A DNA stretch of 25,676 nt from the IMG/VR virus record IMGVR_UViG_3300029267_003172, positions 1 to 25,676 of that record. One strand, given 5' to 3'. The stretch is from a virus. The translations under genes were made by a program, and so were the position numbers. The notes beneath the pieces are model-generated. The model saw only the letters and a program-made list of their open reading frames with translations. It did not search any database and had not been told where the DNA came from. Numbering within the stretch: position 1 is the first letter of the stretch; each line of letters opens with the position of its first letter. Of this stretch, positions 7,167 through 14,760 are shown piece after piece.

Positions 7167-8120
7167 ATGGGAATCGCTCCGGGGTCGTCGTTGGTGACGC
7201 CGCGTTCCGATTTGGGTCTGGCGTTTGAGGAGCTGGATCTAGACGCCATTCGTGGCGGGTATGTGGGGTTGCAGATTGCGCCAGTGGCCGAAGTCGGTAA
7301 GGCGTTCGATCAGTTCCGTACGCTCAAGAAAACGGCGGCGTTGCAGCCGCGGCGGACAGAACGCAATCAGGACGGGTCGTATCAGGATCTGACGGCCGAT
7401 TTTGAAACCGATACGTACGCGTGTCAGGAACACGGTGTGGAATCGCCGGTGGATGAACGCACGGCGGCGGCTCATGAAGATTTGATTGATGCCGACATGT
7501 TGGCCGCAGAACTCTGCCGCCACGCGGTGATTGAAGCGCATGAAATGCGAGTGATCGCGGCAATCAATGCAAAGTCAGCCGGAGCCAGTGCGGCGGCGGT
7601 TTGGAGTACCGATTCCACGGACGTGGCGTCGCAGATGAACGGATTCATCCAGACATTCCGTCTGGCCAACGGTGTTCGTCCGAACGCCATTTGTATGGAC
7701 GCGGAAATTGCGGATTTACTGATGGAGAATCAGTCGATTCTGGAAAAGTTTGTGGGGGCATCGGCTCGCACGGCGAAAGACATCCGTCTGGATGGTCTGG
7801 CCGCGGCGCTGAAGCTGGACGAAGTCATTGTGGCCAACGGCGTGAAAAACACGGCGGCGGCTCCGCTGGCGTGGTCCGGTTCGGCGATTTGGCCGCGGGA
7901 CAAAGTGTTGCTGTTCCGTAAGGAGACGTCTCCGAATCTTGTGCGTCGGCAGTTCATGCGGACCATTCACTGGGCGGCTGATGGAAGCCGAATCGGTGGA
8001 GCGTTCGAGGAATACGAAGACGCCAAACGACGGTGCCGCGTGATGCGGTGCCGCATGGATACGACCGAAAAAATCATTCACGCCGATGCCGGCATGGTGA
8101 TTGATTCGATCGTGAGCTAA
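7167..8120 (+). CDS. Major capsid protein, gpE-like (HK97 fold expected)
   Basis: ATG 7167 has GGAGG at 7154-7158, 8 nt upstream, the strongest site in the head module. An in-frame start at 7134 would place the site inside the gene. The product has 317 residues. The N-terminal arm is followed by 'GGYVGLQIAPVAEVGKAFDQF', the region where strands begin in many gpE-like coats. Next come the helix-rich spine 'ESPVDERTAAAHEDLIDADMLAAELCR' and 'HEMRVIAAINAK', then the A-domain portion 'DEVIVANGVKNTAAAPLAWSG...VLLFRKE'. These features, the length, and the position after cement protein and before a strong hairpin pair support the call. Abundant expression is expected. No covalent crosslink residues are claimed. 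Confidence 0.82.
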   Translation: MGIAPGSSLVTPRSDLGLAFEELDLDAIRGGYVGLQIAPVAEVGKAFDQFRTLKKTAALQPRRTERNQDGSYQDLTADFETDTYACQEHGVESPVDERTAAAHEDLIDADMLAAELCRHAVIEAHEMRVIAAINAKSAGASAAAVWSTDSTDVASQMNGFIQTFRLANGVRPNAICMDAEIADLLMENQSILEKFVGASARTAKDIRLDGLAAALKLDEVIVANGVKNTAAAPLAWSGSAIWPRDKVLLFRKETSPNLVRRQFMRTIHWAADGSRIGGAFEEYEDAKRRCRVMRCRMDTTEKIIHADAGMVIDSIVS

Positions 8121-8139
8121 CCGCGTTGCTGTGGTTGGG

Positions 8140-8164
8140 ATTCGTGGATTCTCTCGCCACGAAT
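8140..8164 (+). terminator. First hairpin of a tandem pair after the capsid gene
   Basis: An 8-bp stem ATTCGTGG (8140-8147) pairs with CCACGAAT (8157-8164) around a 9-nt loop. No T-tract follows directly. It lies 20 nt after the capsid stop, just upstream of a stronger hairpin. It may stabilise the capsid mRNA 3' end or strengthen termination. Confidence 0.55.
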
Positions 8165-8168
8165 TCAG

Positions 8169-8201
8169 GCCGGTTCCGTCTGCAGGCGGAACCGGCTTTT
8201 T
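8169..8201 (+). terminator. Rho-independent terminator after the major capsid gene
   Basis: GCCGGTTCCG (8169-8178) pairs perfectly with CGGAACCGGC (8187-8196). The pairing can extend by a T-G and a C-G pair, leaving a TGCA tetraloop, and five T residues follow (8197-8201). This is a textbook intrinsic terminator. The next gene begins only 20 nt later with its own GGAGG and no room for a promoter, so partial read-through or antitermination must feed the downstream genes. Confidence 0.88.
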
Positions 8202-8220
8202 GAGGTAACGGAGGCAGTTC

Positions 8221-8484
8221 ATGGCGGGCGTCAATACTTCAGGGTGGGAACACGCAGGGTGGCAGGAGTTGTCTACGCCGGCGTTGCGGCTGGCCGATTT
8301 GCTGCAGCATATCACGGAAGTGCGGCAGGCGGTGGTGGAGCATACCCACGGGCAGGGTCGCAGTCAGCGGATGGACATGCGGTATCTGGATCAGTTGCTG
8401 GAAGCGGAGCAGGGATTGCGTTTGGTGGTCAATCTGCAGGCGGGTGCAACGTCGGTTCCGACGGTTGCGCGTCCGCAGTTCTAG
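8221..8484 (+). CDS. Small head-associated protein, possible head-tail adaptor
   Basis: ATG 8221 has GGAGG at 8210-8214, 6 nt upstream. The 87-residue product is mostly helical. It contains 'ALRLADLLQHITEVRQAVVEHTHGQGRSQRMD' and 'MRYLDQLLEAEQGLRLVVNLQ', that is, a helix, a basic turn and a second helix. The size, the helix-basic hairpin-helix layout and the position right after the capsid gene recall gpW-type joining proteins or small planctophage-like adaptors. The similarity is weak and I would not name a family with confidence. It is the first gene after the terminator. Confidence 0.55.
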   Translation: MAGVNTSGWEHAGWQELSTPALRLADLLQHITEVRQAVVEHTHGQGRSQRMDMRYLDQLLEAEQGLRLVVNLQAGATSVPTVARPQF

Positions 8485-8493
8485 GGGTGGACC

Positions 8494-11400
8494 GTGGCAG
8501 ACGTGATTTTTTCCATACCGCCGGAAGGCGTGCGCAGCGTGCCGCGGGGCATCGTCGGAAATTCGACGGGCAGCGTGGTCGATGCGGCCGAAATGGTCGA
8601 CACGCTGGCGAAGCTCAACGGAGCCATTGCGGAAACGCTGGTGGTGACGGGGGATTCGCGATTGAGCGACGCGCGAACGCCGACGAGTCACACACACGCG
8701 GCCAGTGAACTCAGTGATTCCACGGCGGCCGGTCGATCGATGATCACGGCGGCCGATGCGGCGGCTCAGCGGACGCTGCTGAACGTGGAAGATGGAGCGA
8801 CCGCCGATCAGTCAGACGCGGAAATTGAAACCGCGTACAACAATCAGGTGGATGTGGTTTCTCAACTGGAAGCGGAAGCCGGAACGTCCACAACGCCGCG
8901 ACGGTGGACGGCCGCGCGAGTCAAACAGGCCATTGATGCGTTGGCGTCGGCTACGGGATTGACTGCGGCGGACATCGATACGCTGGCGGAACTCAACGCG
9001 ATTTTGACCGACGCCACGCTGATTGATACGACCGACGCCAGATTGAGCGACGCGCGCACGCCGACGGCTCACAATCATCCGGCCACGGGAATCAGCGATT
9101 CCACGGCGGCCGGTCGATCGATGCTGACGGCGGCCGATGCGGCGGCTCAGCGGACGCTGCTGAATGTGGAAGACGGAGCGACCGCCGATCAGTCAGACGC
9201 CGAAATTGTCACGGCGTACGGAAATGAAGTGGATGTGGTGTCGCAGGCGGAAGCTGAAGCCGGCACGGTGACGGATGTTCGCCGCTGGACTCCTCAGCGT
9301 GTGAAACAGGCCATTGATGCGCTGGGTGGTGGTGGAGCGTTGCAGGCCGCGGACATCGACACGCTGGCGGAACTCAACGCGATTTTGACCGACGCCACGC
9401 TGATTGATACGACCGACGCACGATTGAGCGACGCTCGCACGCCGACGGCTCACAATCATCCGGCCACGGGAATCAGCGATTCCACGGCGGCCGGGCGATC
9501 GATGTTGACGGCGGCCGATGCGGCGGCTCAGCGGACGTTGCTGAACGTCGAAAACGGAGCGACCGCCGATCAGACGAACGCGGAAATTGCGGCGGCTTAT
9601 GACGCTGAAATCCCGGTGGTGTCGCAGGTCGACGCAGAAGCCGGGACGTCAACAACGGCCGGCCGCTGGACACCGGCGCGGGTGAAACAGGCCATTGATG
9701 CGTTGTCTCCCGCGGCCGGCGGTCTTTCCGCCGCGGACATCGACACGCTGGCCGAACTCAACGCGATTTTGACGGACGCCACGCTGATTGATACGACCGA
9801 CGCACGATTGAGCGACGCGCGCACGCCGACGGCTCACAATCATCCGGCCACGGGAATCAGCGATTCGACGGCGGCCGGCCGATCGATGCTGACTGCGGCC
9901 GATGCGGCGGCTCAGCGGACGCTGCTGAACGTCGAAAACGGAGCGACCGCCGATCAGTCGGACGCGGAAATTGAAACGGCATACAACAATCAGGTGGCGG
10001 CGGTCACTCAGGGCGAAGCCGAAGCGGGAACATCCGGGGCCATCAAACGCTGGACGCCGGCGCGAGTGAAACAGGCCATTGATGCGCTGGCGTTGCAGCG
10101 AGCGGAAACCACGACGGCGGGCCGGGCGATTGTCGCGGCAGCCGACGCGGCGGCTCAGCGTGTGCTGCTGAACGTGGAAGACGGAGCGACCGCGGATCAG
10201 TCAGACGCGGAAATTGAAACGGCGTACAACAATCAGGTCGGGATCGTGTCGCAGGCGGCGGCGGAAGCCGGCACGTCGACCACGGCGGAACGCTGGACGC
10301 CGGAACGAGTCAAACAGGCCATTGACGCGCTGGGCGTGTCGGTGTCCGGAATCGATTCGCTGGCGAAGCTGAACGCGTTGGTGCTCGATGCCACGTTGAG
10401 CGATTCGACAGCAGCGGGTCGGGCGTTGATGACGGCGGCCGACGCGGCGGCTCAGCGCACGCTGCTGAATGTGCAGGATGGAGCGACCGCCGATCAGACG
10501 GACGCGGAAATTGAAACGGCGTACAACAATCAGGTCGGGATCGTGTCGCAGGCGGCTGCGGAAGCTGGCACGTCGACCACGGCGGAACGCTGGACGCCTC
10601 AGCGAGTGAAACAGGCGGTTGATGCGCTGGCGTTACAGTCGGCGGATATCAACACGCTGGCGAAGCTCAACGCGATTGTGGCGGATGCCACGTTGAGTGA
10701 TTCGACAGCGGCGGGCCGGGCGTTGATGACGGCGGCCGATGCGTCGGCTCAGCGGTTGCTGCTGAATGTCTCCAACGGAGCGACGCCGGATCAGACAGAC
10801 GCGGAAATTGAAACGGCGTACAACAATCAGGTGGATGAAGTGTCGCAGGCGGAAGCCGAAGCGGGAACGTCCACCACGGTGAGACGCTGGACGGCGTTGC
10901 GAGTTGCACAGGCCATTGATGCGTTGGCTCCGGGTGGATCGGGAACATTGACGGCCGCGGACATCGACACGCTGGCGGAACTCAACGCGATTTTGACCGA
11001 CGCCACGCTGATTGATACGGCCGATGCGAGATTGAGCGACGCGCGCACGCCGACGGCTCACACCCACACGGCCAGCGAAGTCAGTGATTCGACTACGGCG
11101 GGCCGGTCGATGCTGACGGCGGCCGATGCGGCGGCTCAGCGGACGCTGCTGAATGTGCAGGATGGAGCGACCGCGGATCAGTCGGACGTGGAAATTGAGG
11201 CGGCGTACAACAATCAGGTGGATGTGGTTTCGCAGGCGATTGCGGAAGCCGGTTCGTCCACGACGGTGTACCGGTGGACGCCGGAACGAGTCAAACAGGC
11301 CATTGATGCGTTGTCCGGTGGCGGCGGCGGTGGTTTGGTCGCGGCGGACATCGACACGCTGGCGGAACTCAACGCGATTTTGACGGACGCCACGCTGGGC

Positions 11401-12123
11401 GATACCACGGCCGCCGGTCGATCGATCATGGCCGCGGCGGATGCGGCGGCTCAGCGTACGCTGCTGAATGTGGAAGACGGAGCGACCGCCGATCAGTCAG
11501 ACGCGGAAATTGAAACGGCGTACAACAATCAGGTCGGGATCGTGTCGCAGGCCGCGGCGGAAGCTGGCACGTCGACCACGGCGGAACGCTGGACGCCTCA
11601 GCGAGTGGCTCAGGCGATCGACGCGTTGGCGGTGAAACCGGCCGACATCGACACGCTGGCGGAACTCAACGCGATTTTGACGGACGCCACGCTGGGCGAT
11701 ACCACGGCGGCGGGCCGGGCGTTGATGGCGGCGGCTGATGCGGCGGCTCAGCGGACGCTGTTGAATGTGCAGGACGGAGCGACCGCGGATCAGTCAGACG
11801 CCGAAATTGAAACGGCGTACAACAATCAGGTCGGGATCGTGTCGCAGGCGGAAGCCGAAGCGGGAACGGCCACCACGGTGAGACGCTGGACGGCGGAACG
11901 AGTGTCGCAGGCGATTGTGACGCAGTCCACGCAGTTCGTGGAAACCGAAAACTACGACCATACCAGCACATACACGTATTTCGGGATTGATCCTGCCAGT
12001 GGCTGGGTGATCAATCGCTACGACAGCAGCGGCACGAAGACGCAGGCGACGGAATCGAACAACGGTGGGACAACGGATCTTGCCACGGCGTGGACAAATC
12101 GACTCACACTGAATTACGGATAA
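8494..12123 (+). CDS. Large repeat-built fibre protein (ten tandem repeats, HxH motifs)
   Basis: GTG 8494 follows AGGGGTGG (8483-8490). The 1209-residue product is ten copies of a unit with the core 'AAQRTLLNVEDGATADQ' + 'DAEIETAYNNQV' + 'EAEAGTSTT..RWTPxRVKQ'. Three classes of linker separate the copies: long ones with 'ADIDTLAELNAILTDAT' and 'RLSDARTPTAHNH', medium ones without the HxH part, and one minimal linker. Five HxH motifs occur (one in the N-terminal segment, four in long linkers). Such repeats are well known in phage fibres; HxH pairs bind iron in the T4 gp37 tip. The C-terminal 65 residues ('YTYFGIDPASGWVINRYD') look like a beta-rich end domain. The gene lies beside the capsid gene, so a head fibre is possible as well as a tail fibre. 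Confidence 0.85.
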   Translation: MADVIFSIPPEGVRSVPRGIVGNSTGSVVDAAEMVDTLAKLNGAIAETLVVTGDSRLSDARTPTSHTHAASELSDSTAAGRSMITAADAAAQRTLLNVEDGATADQSDAEIETAYNNQVDVVSQLEAEAGTSTTPRRWTAARVKQAIDALASATGLTAADIDTLAELNAILTDATLIDTTDARLSDARTPTAHNHPATGISDSTAAGRSMLTAADAAAQRTLLNVEDGATADQSDAEIVTAYGNEVDVVSQAEAEAGTVTDVRRWTPQRVKQAIDALGGGGALQAADIDTLAELNAILTDATLIDTTDARLSDARTPTAHNHPATGISDSTAAGRSMLTAADAAAQRTLLNVENGATADQTNAEIAAAYDAEIPVVSQVDAEAGTSTTAGRWTPARVKQAIDALSPAAGGLSAADIDTLAELNAILTDATLIDTTDARLSDARTPTAHNHPATGISDSTAAGRSMLTAADAAAQRTLLNVENGATADQSDAEIETAYNNQVAAVTQGEAEAGTSGAIKRWTPARVKQAIDALALQRAETTTAGRAIVAAADAAAQRVLLNVEDGATADQSDAEIETAYNNQVGIVSQAAAEAGTSTTAERWTPERVKQAIDALGVSVSGIDSLAKLNALVLDATLSDSTAAGRALMTAADAAAQRTLLNVQDGATADQTDAEIETAYNNQVGIVSQAAAEAGTSTTAERWTPQRVKQAVDALALQSADINTLAKLNAIVADATLSDSTAAGRALMTAADASAQRLLLNVSNGATPDQTDAEIETAYNNQVDEVSQAEAEAGTSTTVRRWTALRVAQAIDALAPGGSGTLTAADIDTLAELNAILTDATLIDTADARLSDARTPTAHTHTASEVSDSTTAGRSMLTAADAAAQRTLLNVQDGATADQSDVEIEAAYNNQVDVVSQAIAEAGSSTTVYRWTPERVKQAIDALSGGGGGGLVAADIDTLAELNAILTDATLGDTTAAGRSIMAAADAAAQRTLLNVEDGATADQSDAEIETAYNNQVGIVSQAAAEAGTSTTAERWTPQRVAQAIDALAVKPADIDTLAELNAILTDATLGDTTAAGRALMAAADAAAQRTLLNVQDGATADQSDAEIETAYNNQVGIVSQAEAEAGTATTVRRWTAERVSQAIVTQSTQFVETENYDHTSTYTYFGIDPASGWVINRYDSSGTKTQATESNNGGTTDLATAWTNRLTLNYG
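8755..11890 (+). repeat. Array of ten near-identical coding repeats at DNA level
   Basis: The fibre gene's repeats are almost identical as DNA. About 190 bp beginning at GCGGACATCGA are nearly identical near 8970, 9350 and 9738. About 95 bp around GTACAACAATCAGGTCGGGA are repeated near 10208, 10502, 11508 and 11815, with only two differences between the first two copies. Homologous recombination could easily change the copy number and so the fibre length. The array is coding throughout and is not a CRISPR, because the units have no unique spacers. Confidence 0.85.
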
Positions 12124-12126
12124 ACC

Positions 12127-12747
12127 ATGATACGAGACACTATCTATTCAGACTCCACTTTGCTCAGTCTGTACCAGGCTGAGAATGACGCCGATCTGTT
12201 GACAGCGTTGAACGCATCGACGACCAAAGTGCTGACAAAGCAGAAATCGCAGCAGGTTCCGGGATTCATCTCCGTTGCGACGATGGGTGACATCCTTGGC
12301 GAAGCCGCGTTGGCTGCGTTTCAGTTAGCTATTCGCGGGACGATTGATTCATACACGGCATCGGCGGCAACGGAGTCTGATCCGGCAACGAAGATGACAC
12401 TGTTGGGGACTGTCGAGAATCTGGAAGGCTTCCTGTCGAGGTTCCGCAATTCCGCTGACGGAATCAATATGGCCGATGATTCGATACGCGGGAACGTGTC
12501 CGCGATATTGACCGCAGCAGGGATCGATCCGGCACCATACCTTGCTCTTGGTTGCACATTCACCACGCCAGCACTTGCTGCAATTGGTCGCGATGCAACG
12601 CAGGCAGATATTGACGCCGTCCGGTGGCGGGATGTCTGGGAGTCGCAGTCTGAACAAATCGACATGGCCAAAAACGAATACCTCGCCGGAGCGAAGTCCG
12701 CTGCCGTGCTGCGAATGCAGGCCGTTGTCGCTCAACTGGATGCGTAA
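12127..12747 (+). CDS. Unknown helical protein of the fibre island
   Basis: ATG 12127 lies 3 nt after the fibre stop and has no strong Shine-Dalgarno, unlike most genes here. The 206-residue product is predicted helical and soluble: 'DTIYSDSTLLSLYQAENDADLLTALNAST', 'TMGDILGEAALAAFQLAIRG', a Ser/Thr/Ala stretch, 'NLEGFLSRFRNSADGINMAD', and a C-terminal 'QADIDAVRWRDVWESQSEQIDMAKNEYLAG'. I do not recognise a family. Its codon use is more even (with CTT, ATA and similar codons) than the GTG/TTG/GCG-heavy genes on either side, hinting at a separate origin together with the next gene. It may be a fibre assembly or attachment partner, inferred only from adjacency. Confidence 0.6.
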   Translation: MIRDTIYSDSTLLSLYQAENDADLLTALNASTTKVLTKQKSQQVPGFISVATMGDILGEAALAAFQLAIRGTIDSYTASAATESDPATKMTLLGTVENLEGFLSRFRNSADGINMADDSIRGNVSAILTAAGIDPAPYLALGCTFTTPALAAIGRDATQADIDAVRWRDVWESQSEQIDMAKNEYLAGAKSAAVLRMQAVVAQLDA

Positions 12748-12750
12748 CCG

Positions 12751-14055
12751 ATGCCAATTGATACGTACAATGATGCAGCACATTCTGCCCAACTGGGCGG
12801 AACGTCGGTCACGCTCAACAGTGGCGCAGTCACTGATATCAATGCGTCTGGCGATTTAATCGCGGTGCAGTTTGATGCGGTGCAGGTGCAGAACGGTGAG
12901 ACAATCACGGCGGCCACGTTGTATGTGGAATCCACAGACAACGATGGCGGGCGTGTGATTACGCAAGGGGATGACTCAGACAACGCTACGGCTTTGTCGG
13001 CAGGGACCAATGATATCTCTGGCCGTACTCGCACTACGGCCAGCGTTGAAGTTGAAATGACGGCAATTGGAACGAAGGCAATTGATGTGACCACGGAGTT
13101 GCAGGAGATTGTCAATCGTGGCGGCTGGGCAAATCTGAATCGTGTTGTATTCATTTTGGAAGGGGCATCTCCAAGCAACGATCAGGCTCCCCTTGATCTC
13201 GGTTCCGCCAACATGCAGTTGGTGGTGAATCATCCGCTGAGTCCTCCAGCCAGCGGTTATACACTCACCGGGAATACGACGTACTCAGCTATTGCGGCAA
13301 GCATCGAAGACGATGACACAATTGATCTGGCGGGCTACGAACTCGACATTGACGCGGTGCCGACCGAAACCGGAATTACAGTAGAGTCGCCGGGCTCTGC
13401 CGGAACAGTTGTGTTTTCGGTTGTCGCGGCCTGCAATATCTCGACGTGGGACTTTACCGCAGGCACGGGGACAATGATTGCCACATTGCCAGCAAATGTG
13501 ACAGTCGGGACGGTGACAGGCGGTACAGTGTCTACCGCTCGTGGTGTTCTGAATAGTTACGGCAGCATTCTACTAGCTCAGGGCGGCGATTCGATCGGCA
13601 GCGAAGGGTGTAACAATAATTTCGGCCTCATTGTTCGGTCGCTTGGCGGAGGTGTATCAGGGGCAAACGGATGTCAGAACAACTACAACGTCATTAGCAC
13701 CGCAGAAGGCGGAGTTGGCGGGACAGGGGTAGCCAACAACAATGCGACCGTCGTGACGGCAATTGGAGGCAGCGATGCGGCGGCATGTGGAATCACTAAT
13801 AACTATGCTGAGTGCCGAGAAACAACAGACAACACCGGCAGGGCTGTTGGGACGTGGTACGGCGATTACAAGTTGGTAAACGGTCCAGCTTTCACCGGCG
13901 AGGTCGTGTTGGCCAGTGCTACAACGTGGTCGACTCTTTATTCAATCGGGACGCTCAGCGGGTCAGCAACGCTGCCGGGAGGCGTCACGGTGATCGAACT
14001 CAGCGAAGGCGGAGGCGGCGCTTACAATCCATTCAACCAGTCAAGGGTGCGATGA
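12751..14055 (+). CDS. Probable receptor-binding/adhesin-like protein with jelly-roll-like and solenoid-like regions
   Basis: The 434-residue product has three visible parts. Residues 1-165 resemble a beta-sandwich carbohydrate-binding-type domain: 'NGETITAATLYVESTDNDGG', 'AIDVTTELQEIVNRGGW', 'RVVFILEGASPS'. The pattern of 'AtLy ... DvT ... vn..gW' is typical of secreted polysaccharide-associated domains. Residues 166-265 are beta-rich. Residues about 267-353 form a regular ladder in which Asn-Asn pairs recur at 289, 310, 330 and 350 and Gly-Gly at 278, 299, 320 and 339, a 20-21-residue period expected for a beta-solenoid with Asn stacks. The end is Gly-rich ('SEGGGGAYNPF'). The start has only a weak ribosome site. 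Host surface binding is an inference. Confidence 0.6.
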   Translation: MPIDTYNDAAHSAQLGGTSVTLNSGAVTDINASGDLIAVQFDAVQVQNGETITAATLYVESTDNDGGRVITQGDDSDNATALSAGTNDISGRTRTTASVEVEMTAIGTKAIDVTTELQEIVNRGGWANLNRVVFILEGASPSNDQAPLDLGSANMQLVVNHPLSPPASGYTLTGNTTYSAIAASIEDDDTIDLAGYELDIDAVPTETGITVESPGSAGTVVFSVVAACNISTWDFTAGTGTMIATLPANVTVGTVTGGTVSTARGVLNSYGSILLAQGGDSIGSEGCNNNFGLIVRSLGGGVSGANGCQNNYNVISTAEGGVGGTGVANNNATVVTAIGGSDAAACGITNNYAECRETTDNTGRAVGTWYGDYKLVNGPAFTGEVVLASATTWSTLYSIGTLSGSATLPGGVTVIELSEGGGGAYNPFNQSRVR

Positions 14056-14411
14056 TGCGACCAGACAAACTCATATCAGGCGGCACTCTGCGATGGACAA
14101 TCGACACGCTCAACGCGGCGGGGGAGCCTGTCGACGCTGATTCCAATCCTGCGGTGCAGATTCGACGCGGTACGCCTCCGGCCGACGTTGGTGATTCGGT
14201 GACTGTCACTAAACGAGCAGCCACAACCGGGATTTATGATTGTTCGTACACTCCCACCAGTACGGCGATTGATGAAGTGATTCACGTGGAAGAAACCGCG
14301 ACGATATCAAGCACGGGGTATCCGTTGCGGTGGCAGTTTCGAATTGTGCCGAGTCCGGCAGAGATTGTCGCCAACGCGAAAATTGCGGCGCAGAACACTC
14401 AGACGGCTTAA
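14052..14411 (+). CDS. Small Ig-like virion-associated protein
   Basis: ATG 14052 overlaps the previous stop (ATGA); ATG 14055 is equally possible given AAGGG at 14043. The 119-residue product is a single beta-rich domain: 'SGGTLRWTIDTLNAAGEPVDAD', 'PAVQIRRG', 'TVTKRAATTGIYDCSYTPTS', 'IHVEETATI', 'LRWQFRIVPSP', with a short helical tail. The alternation 'G-x-Y-x-C-S-Y' followed by a strand with 'EET' is typical of an Ig-like/BppU-N-like sandwich in which a property of a composite is set out in strands. It is comparable in style to the later 14744 gene. A baseplate, fibre-adaptor or decoration role is likely but unproved. Confidence 0.6.
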   Translation: MMRPDKLISGGTLRWTIDTLNAAGEPVDADSNPAVQIRRGTPPADVGDSVTVTKRAATTGIYDCSYTPTSTAIDEVIHVEETATISSTGYPLRWQFRIVPSPAEIVANAKIAAQNTQTA

Positions 14412-14427
14412 CTTGAAAGGGAACGTC

Positions 14428-14760
14428 GTGGAACAGTCAGTGTCGTGGCCGGTCGGTGTGGCGGTAGCGGGTGGTTTAGTAACAGCGGTGGGAGTGCTGT
14501 GGAAAATTGTGTTTACCGGCATGCAGGAAACGCGGCGGCAACTGCAACACTGTGAGGAACAGCATGGAAAGCAGTCGGAAAGAGTCGAAGAATTAGGTGT
14601 CAAGTTTTCGTATCTGGAAGGGCGGATGCAGGAGCGAAACGAGACGGTGGATAAGTTGCAAGGTTTGGAACAGGGAGTGGAAGGGTTGACGGCGGCGGTC
14701 AATCGGTTGAGTTCGCGGGGCTGTGTAGAAATGGAGGTGAATGATGGCGCGGCAGATTGA
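14428..14760 (+). CDS. Membrane-anchored coiled-coil protein (holin-associated or spanin-like candidate)
   Basis: GTG 14428 follows AAAGGGA (14416-14422). An in-frame codon at 14344 lies inside the previous gene. The 110-residue product has one N-terminal transmembrane helix (about residues 8-28, 'VGVAVAGGLVTAVGVLWKIVF'), then a long charged heptad-like helix ('QETRRQLQHCEEQHGKQSERVEEL', 'YLEGRMQERNETVDKLQGLEQ') and a short tail with Cys. This topology is shared by XhlA-like hemolysin/holin partners and by i-spanins. It sits in the fibre island, not beside an endolysin, so a membrane-tethering or exclusion role is also possible. Its last 17 nt overlap the next gene. Confidence 0.6.
   Translation: MEQSVSWPVGVAVAGGLVTAVGVLWKIVFTGMQETRRQLQHCEEQHGKQSERVEELGVKFSYLEGRMQERNETVDKLQGLEQGVEGLTAAVNRLSSRGCVEMEVNDGAAD

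Noticed and set aside
8755-11890. Repeat array considered as CRISPR or as a diversity-generating retroelement target
   Set aside because: The repeats are coding, lack unique spacers, and no reverse transcriptase or template repeat is visible in the window.
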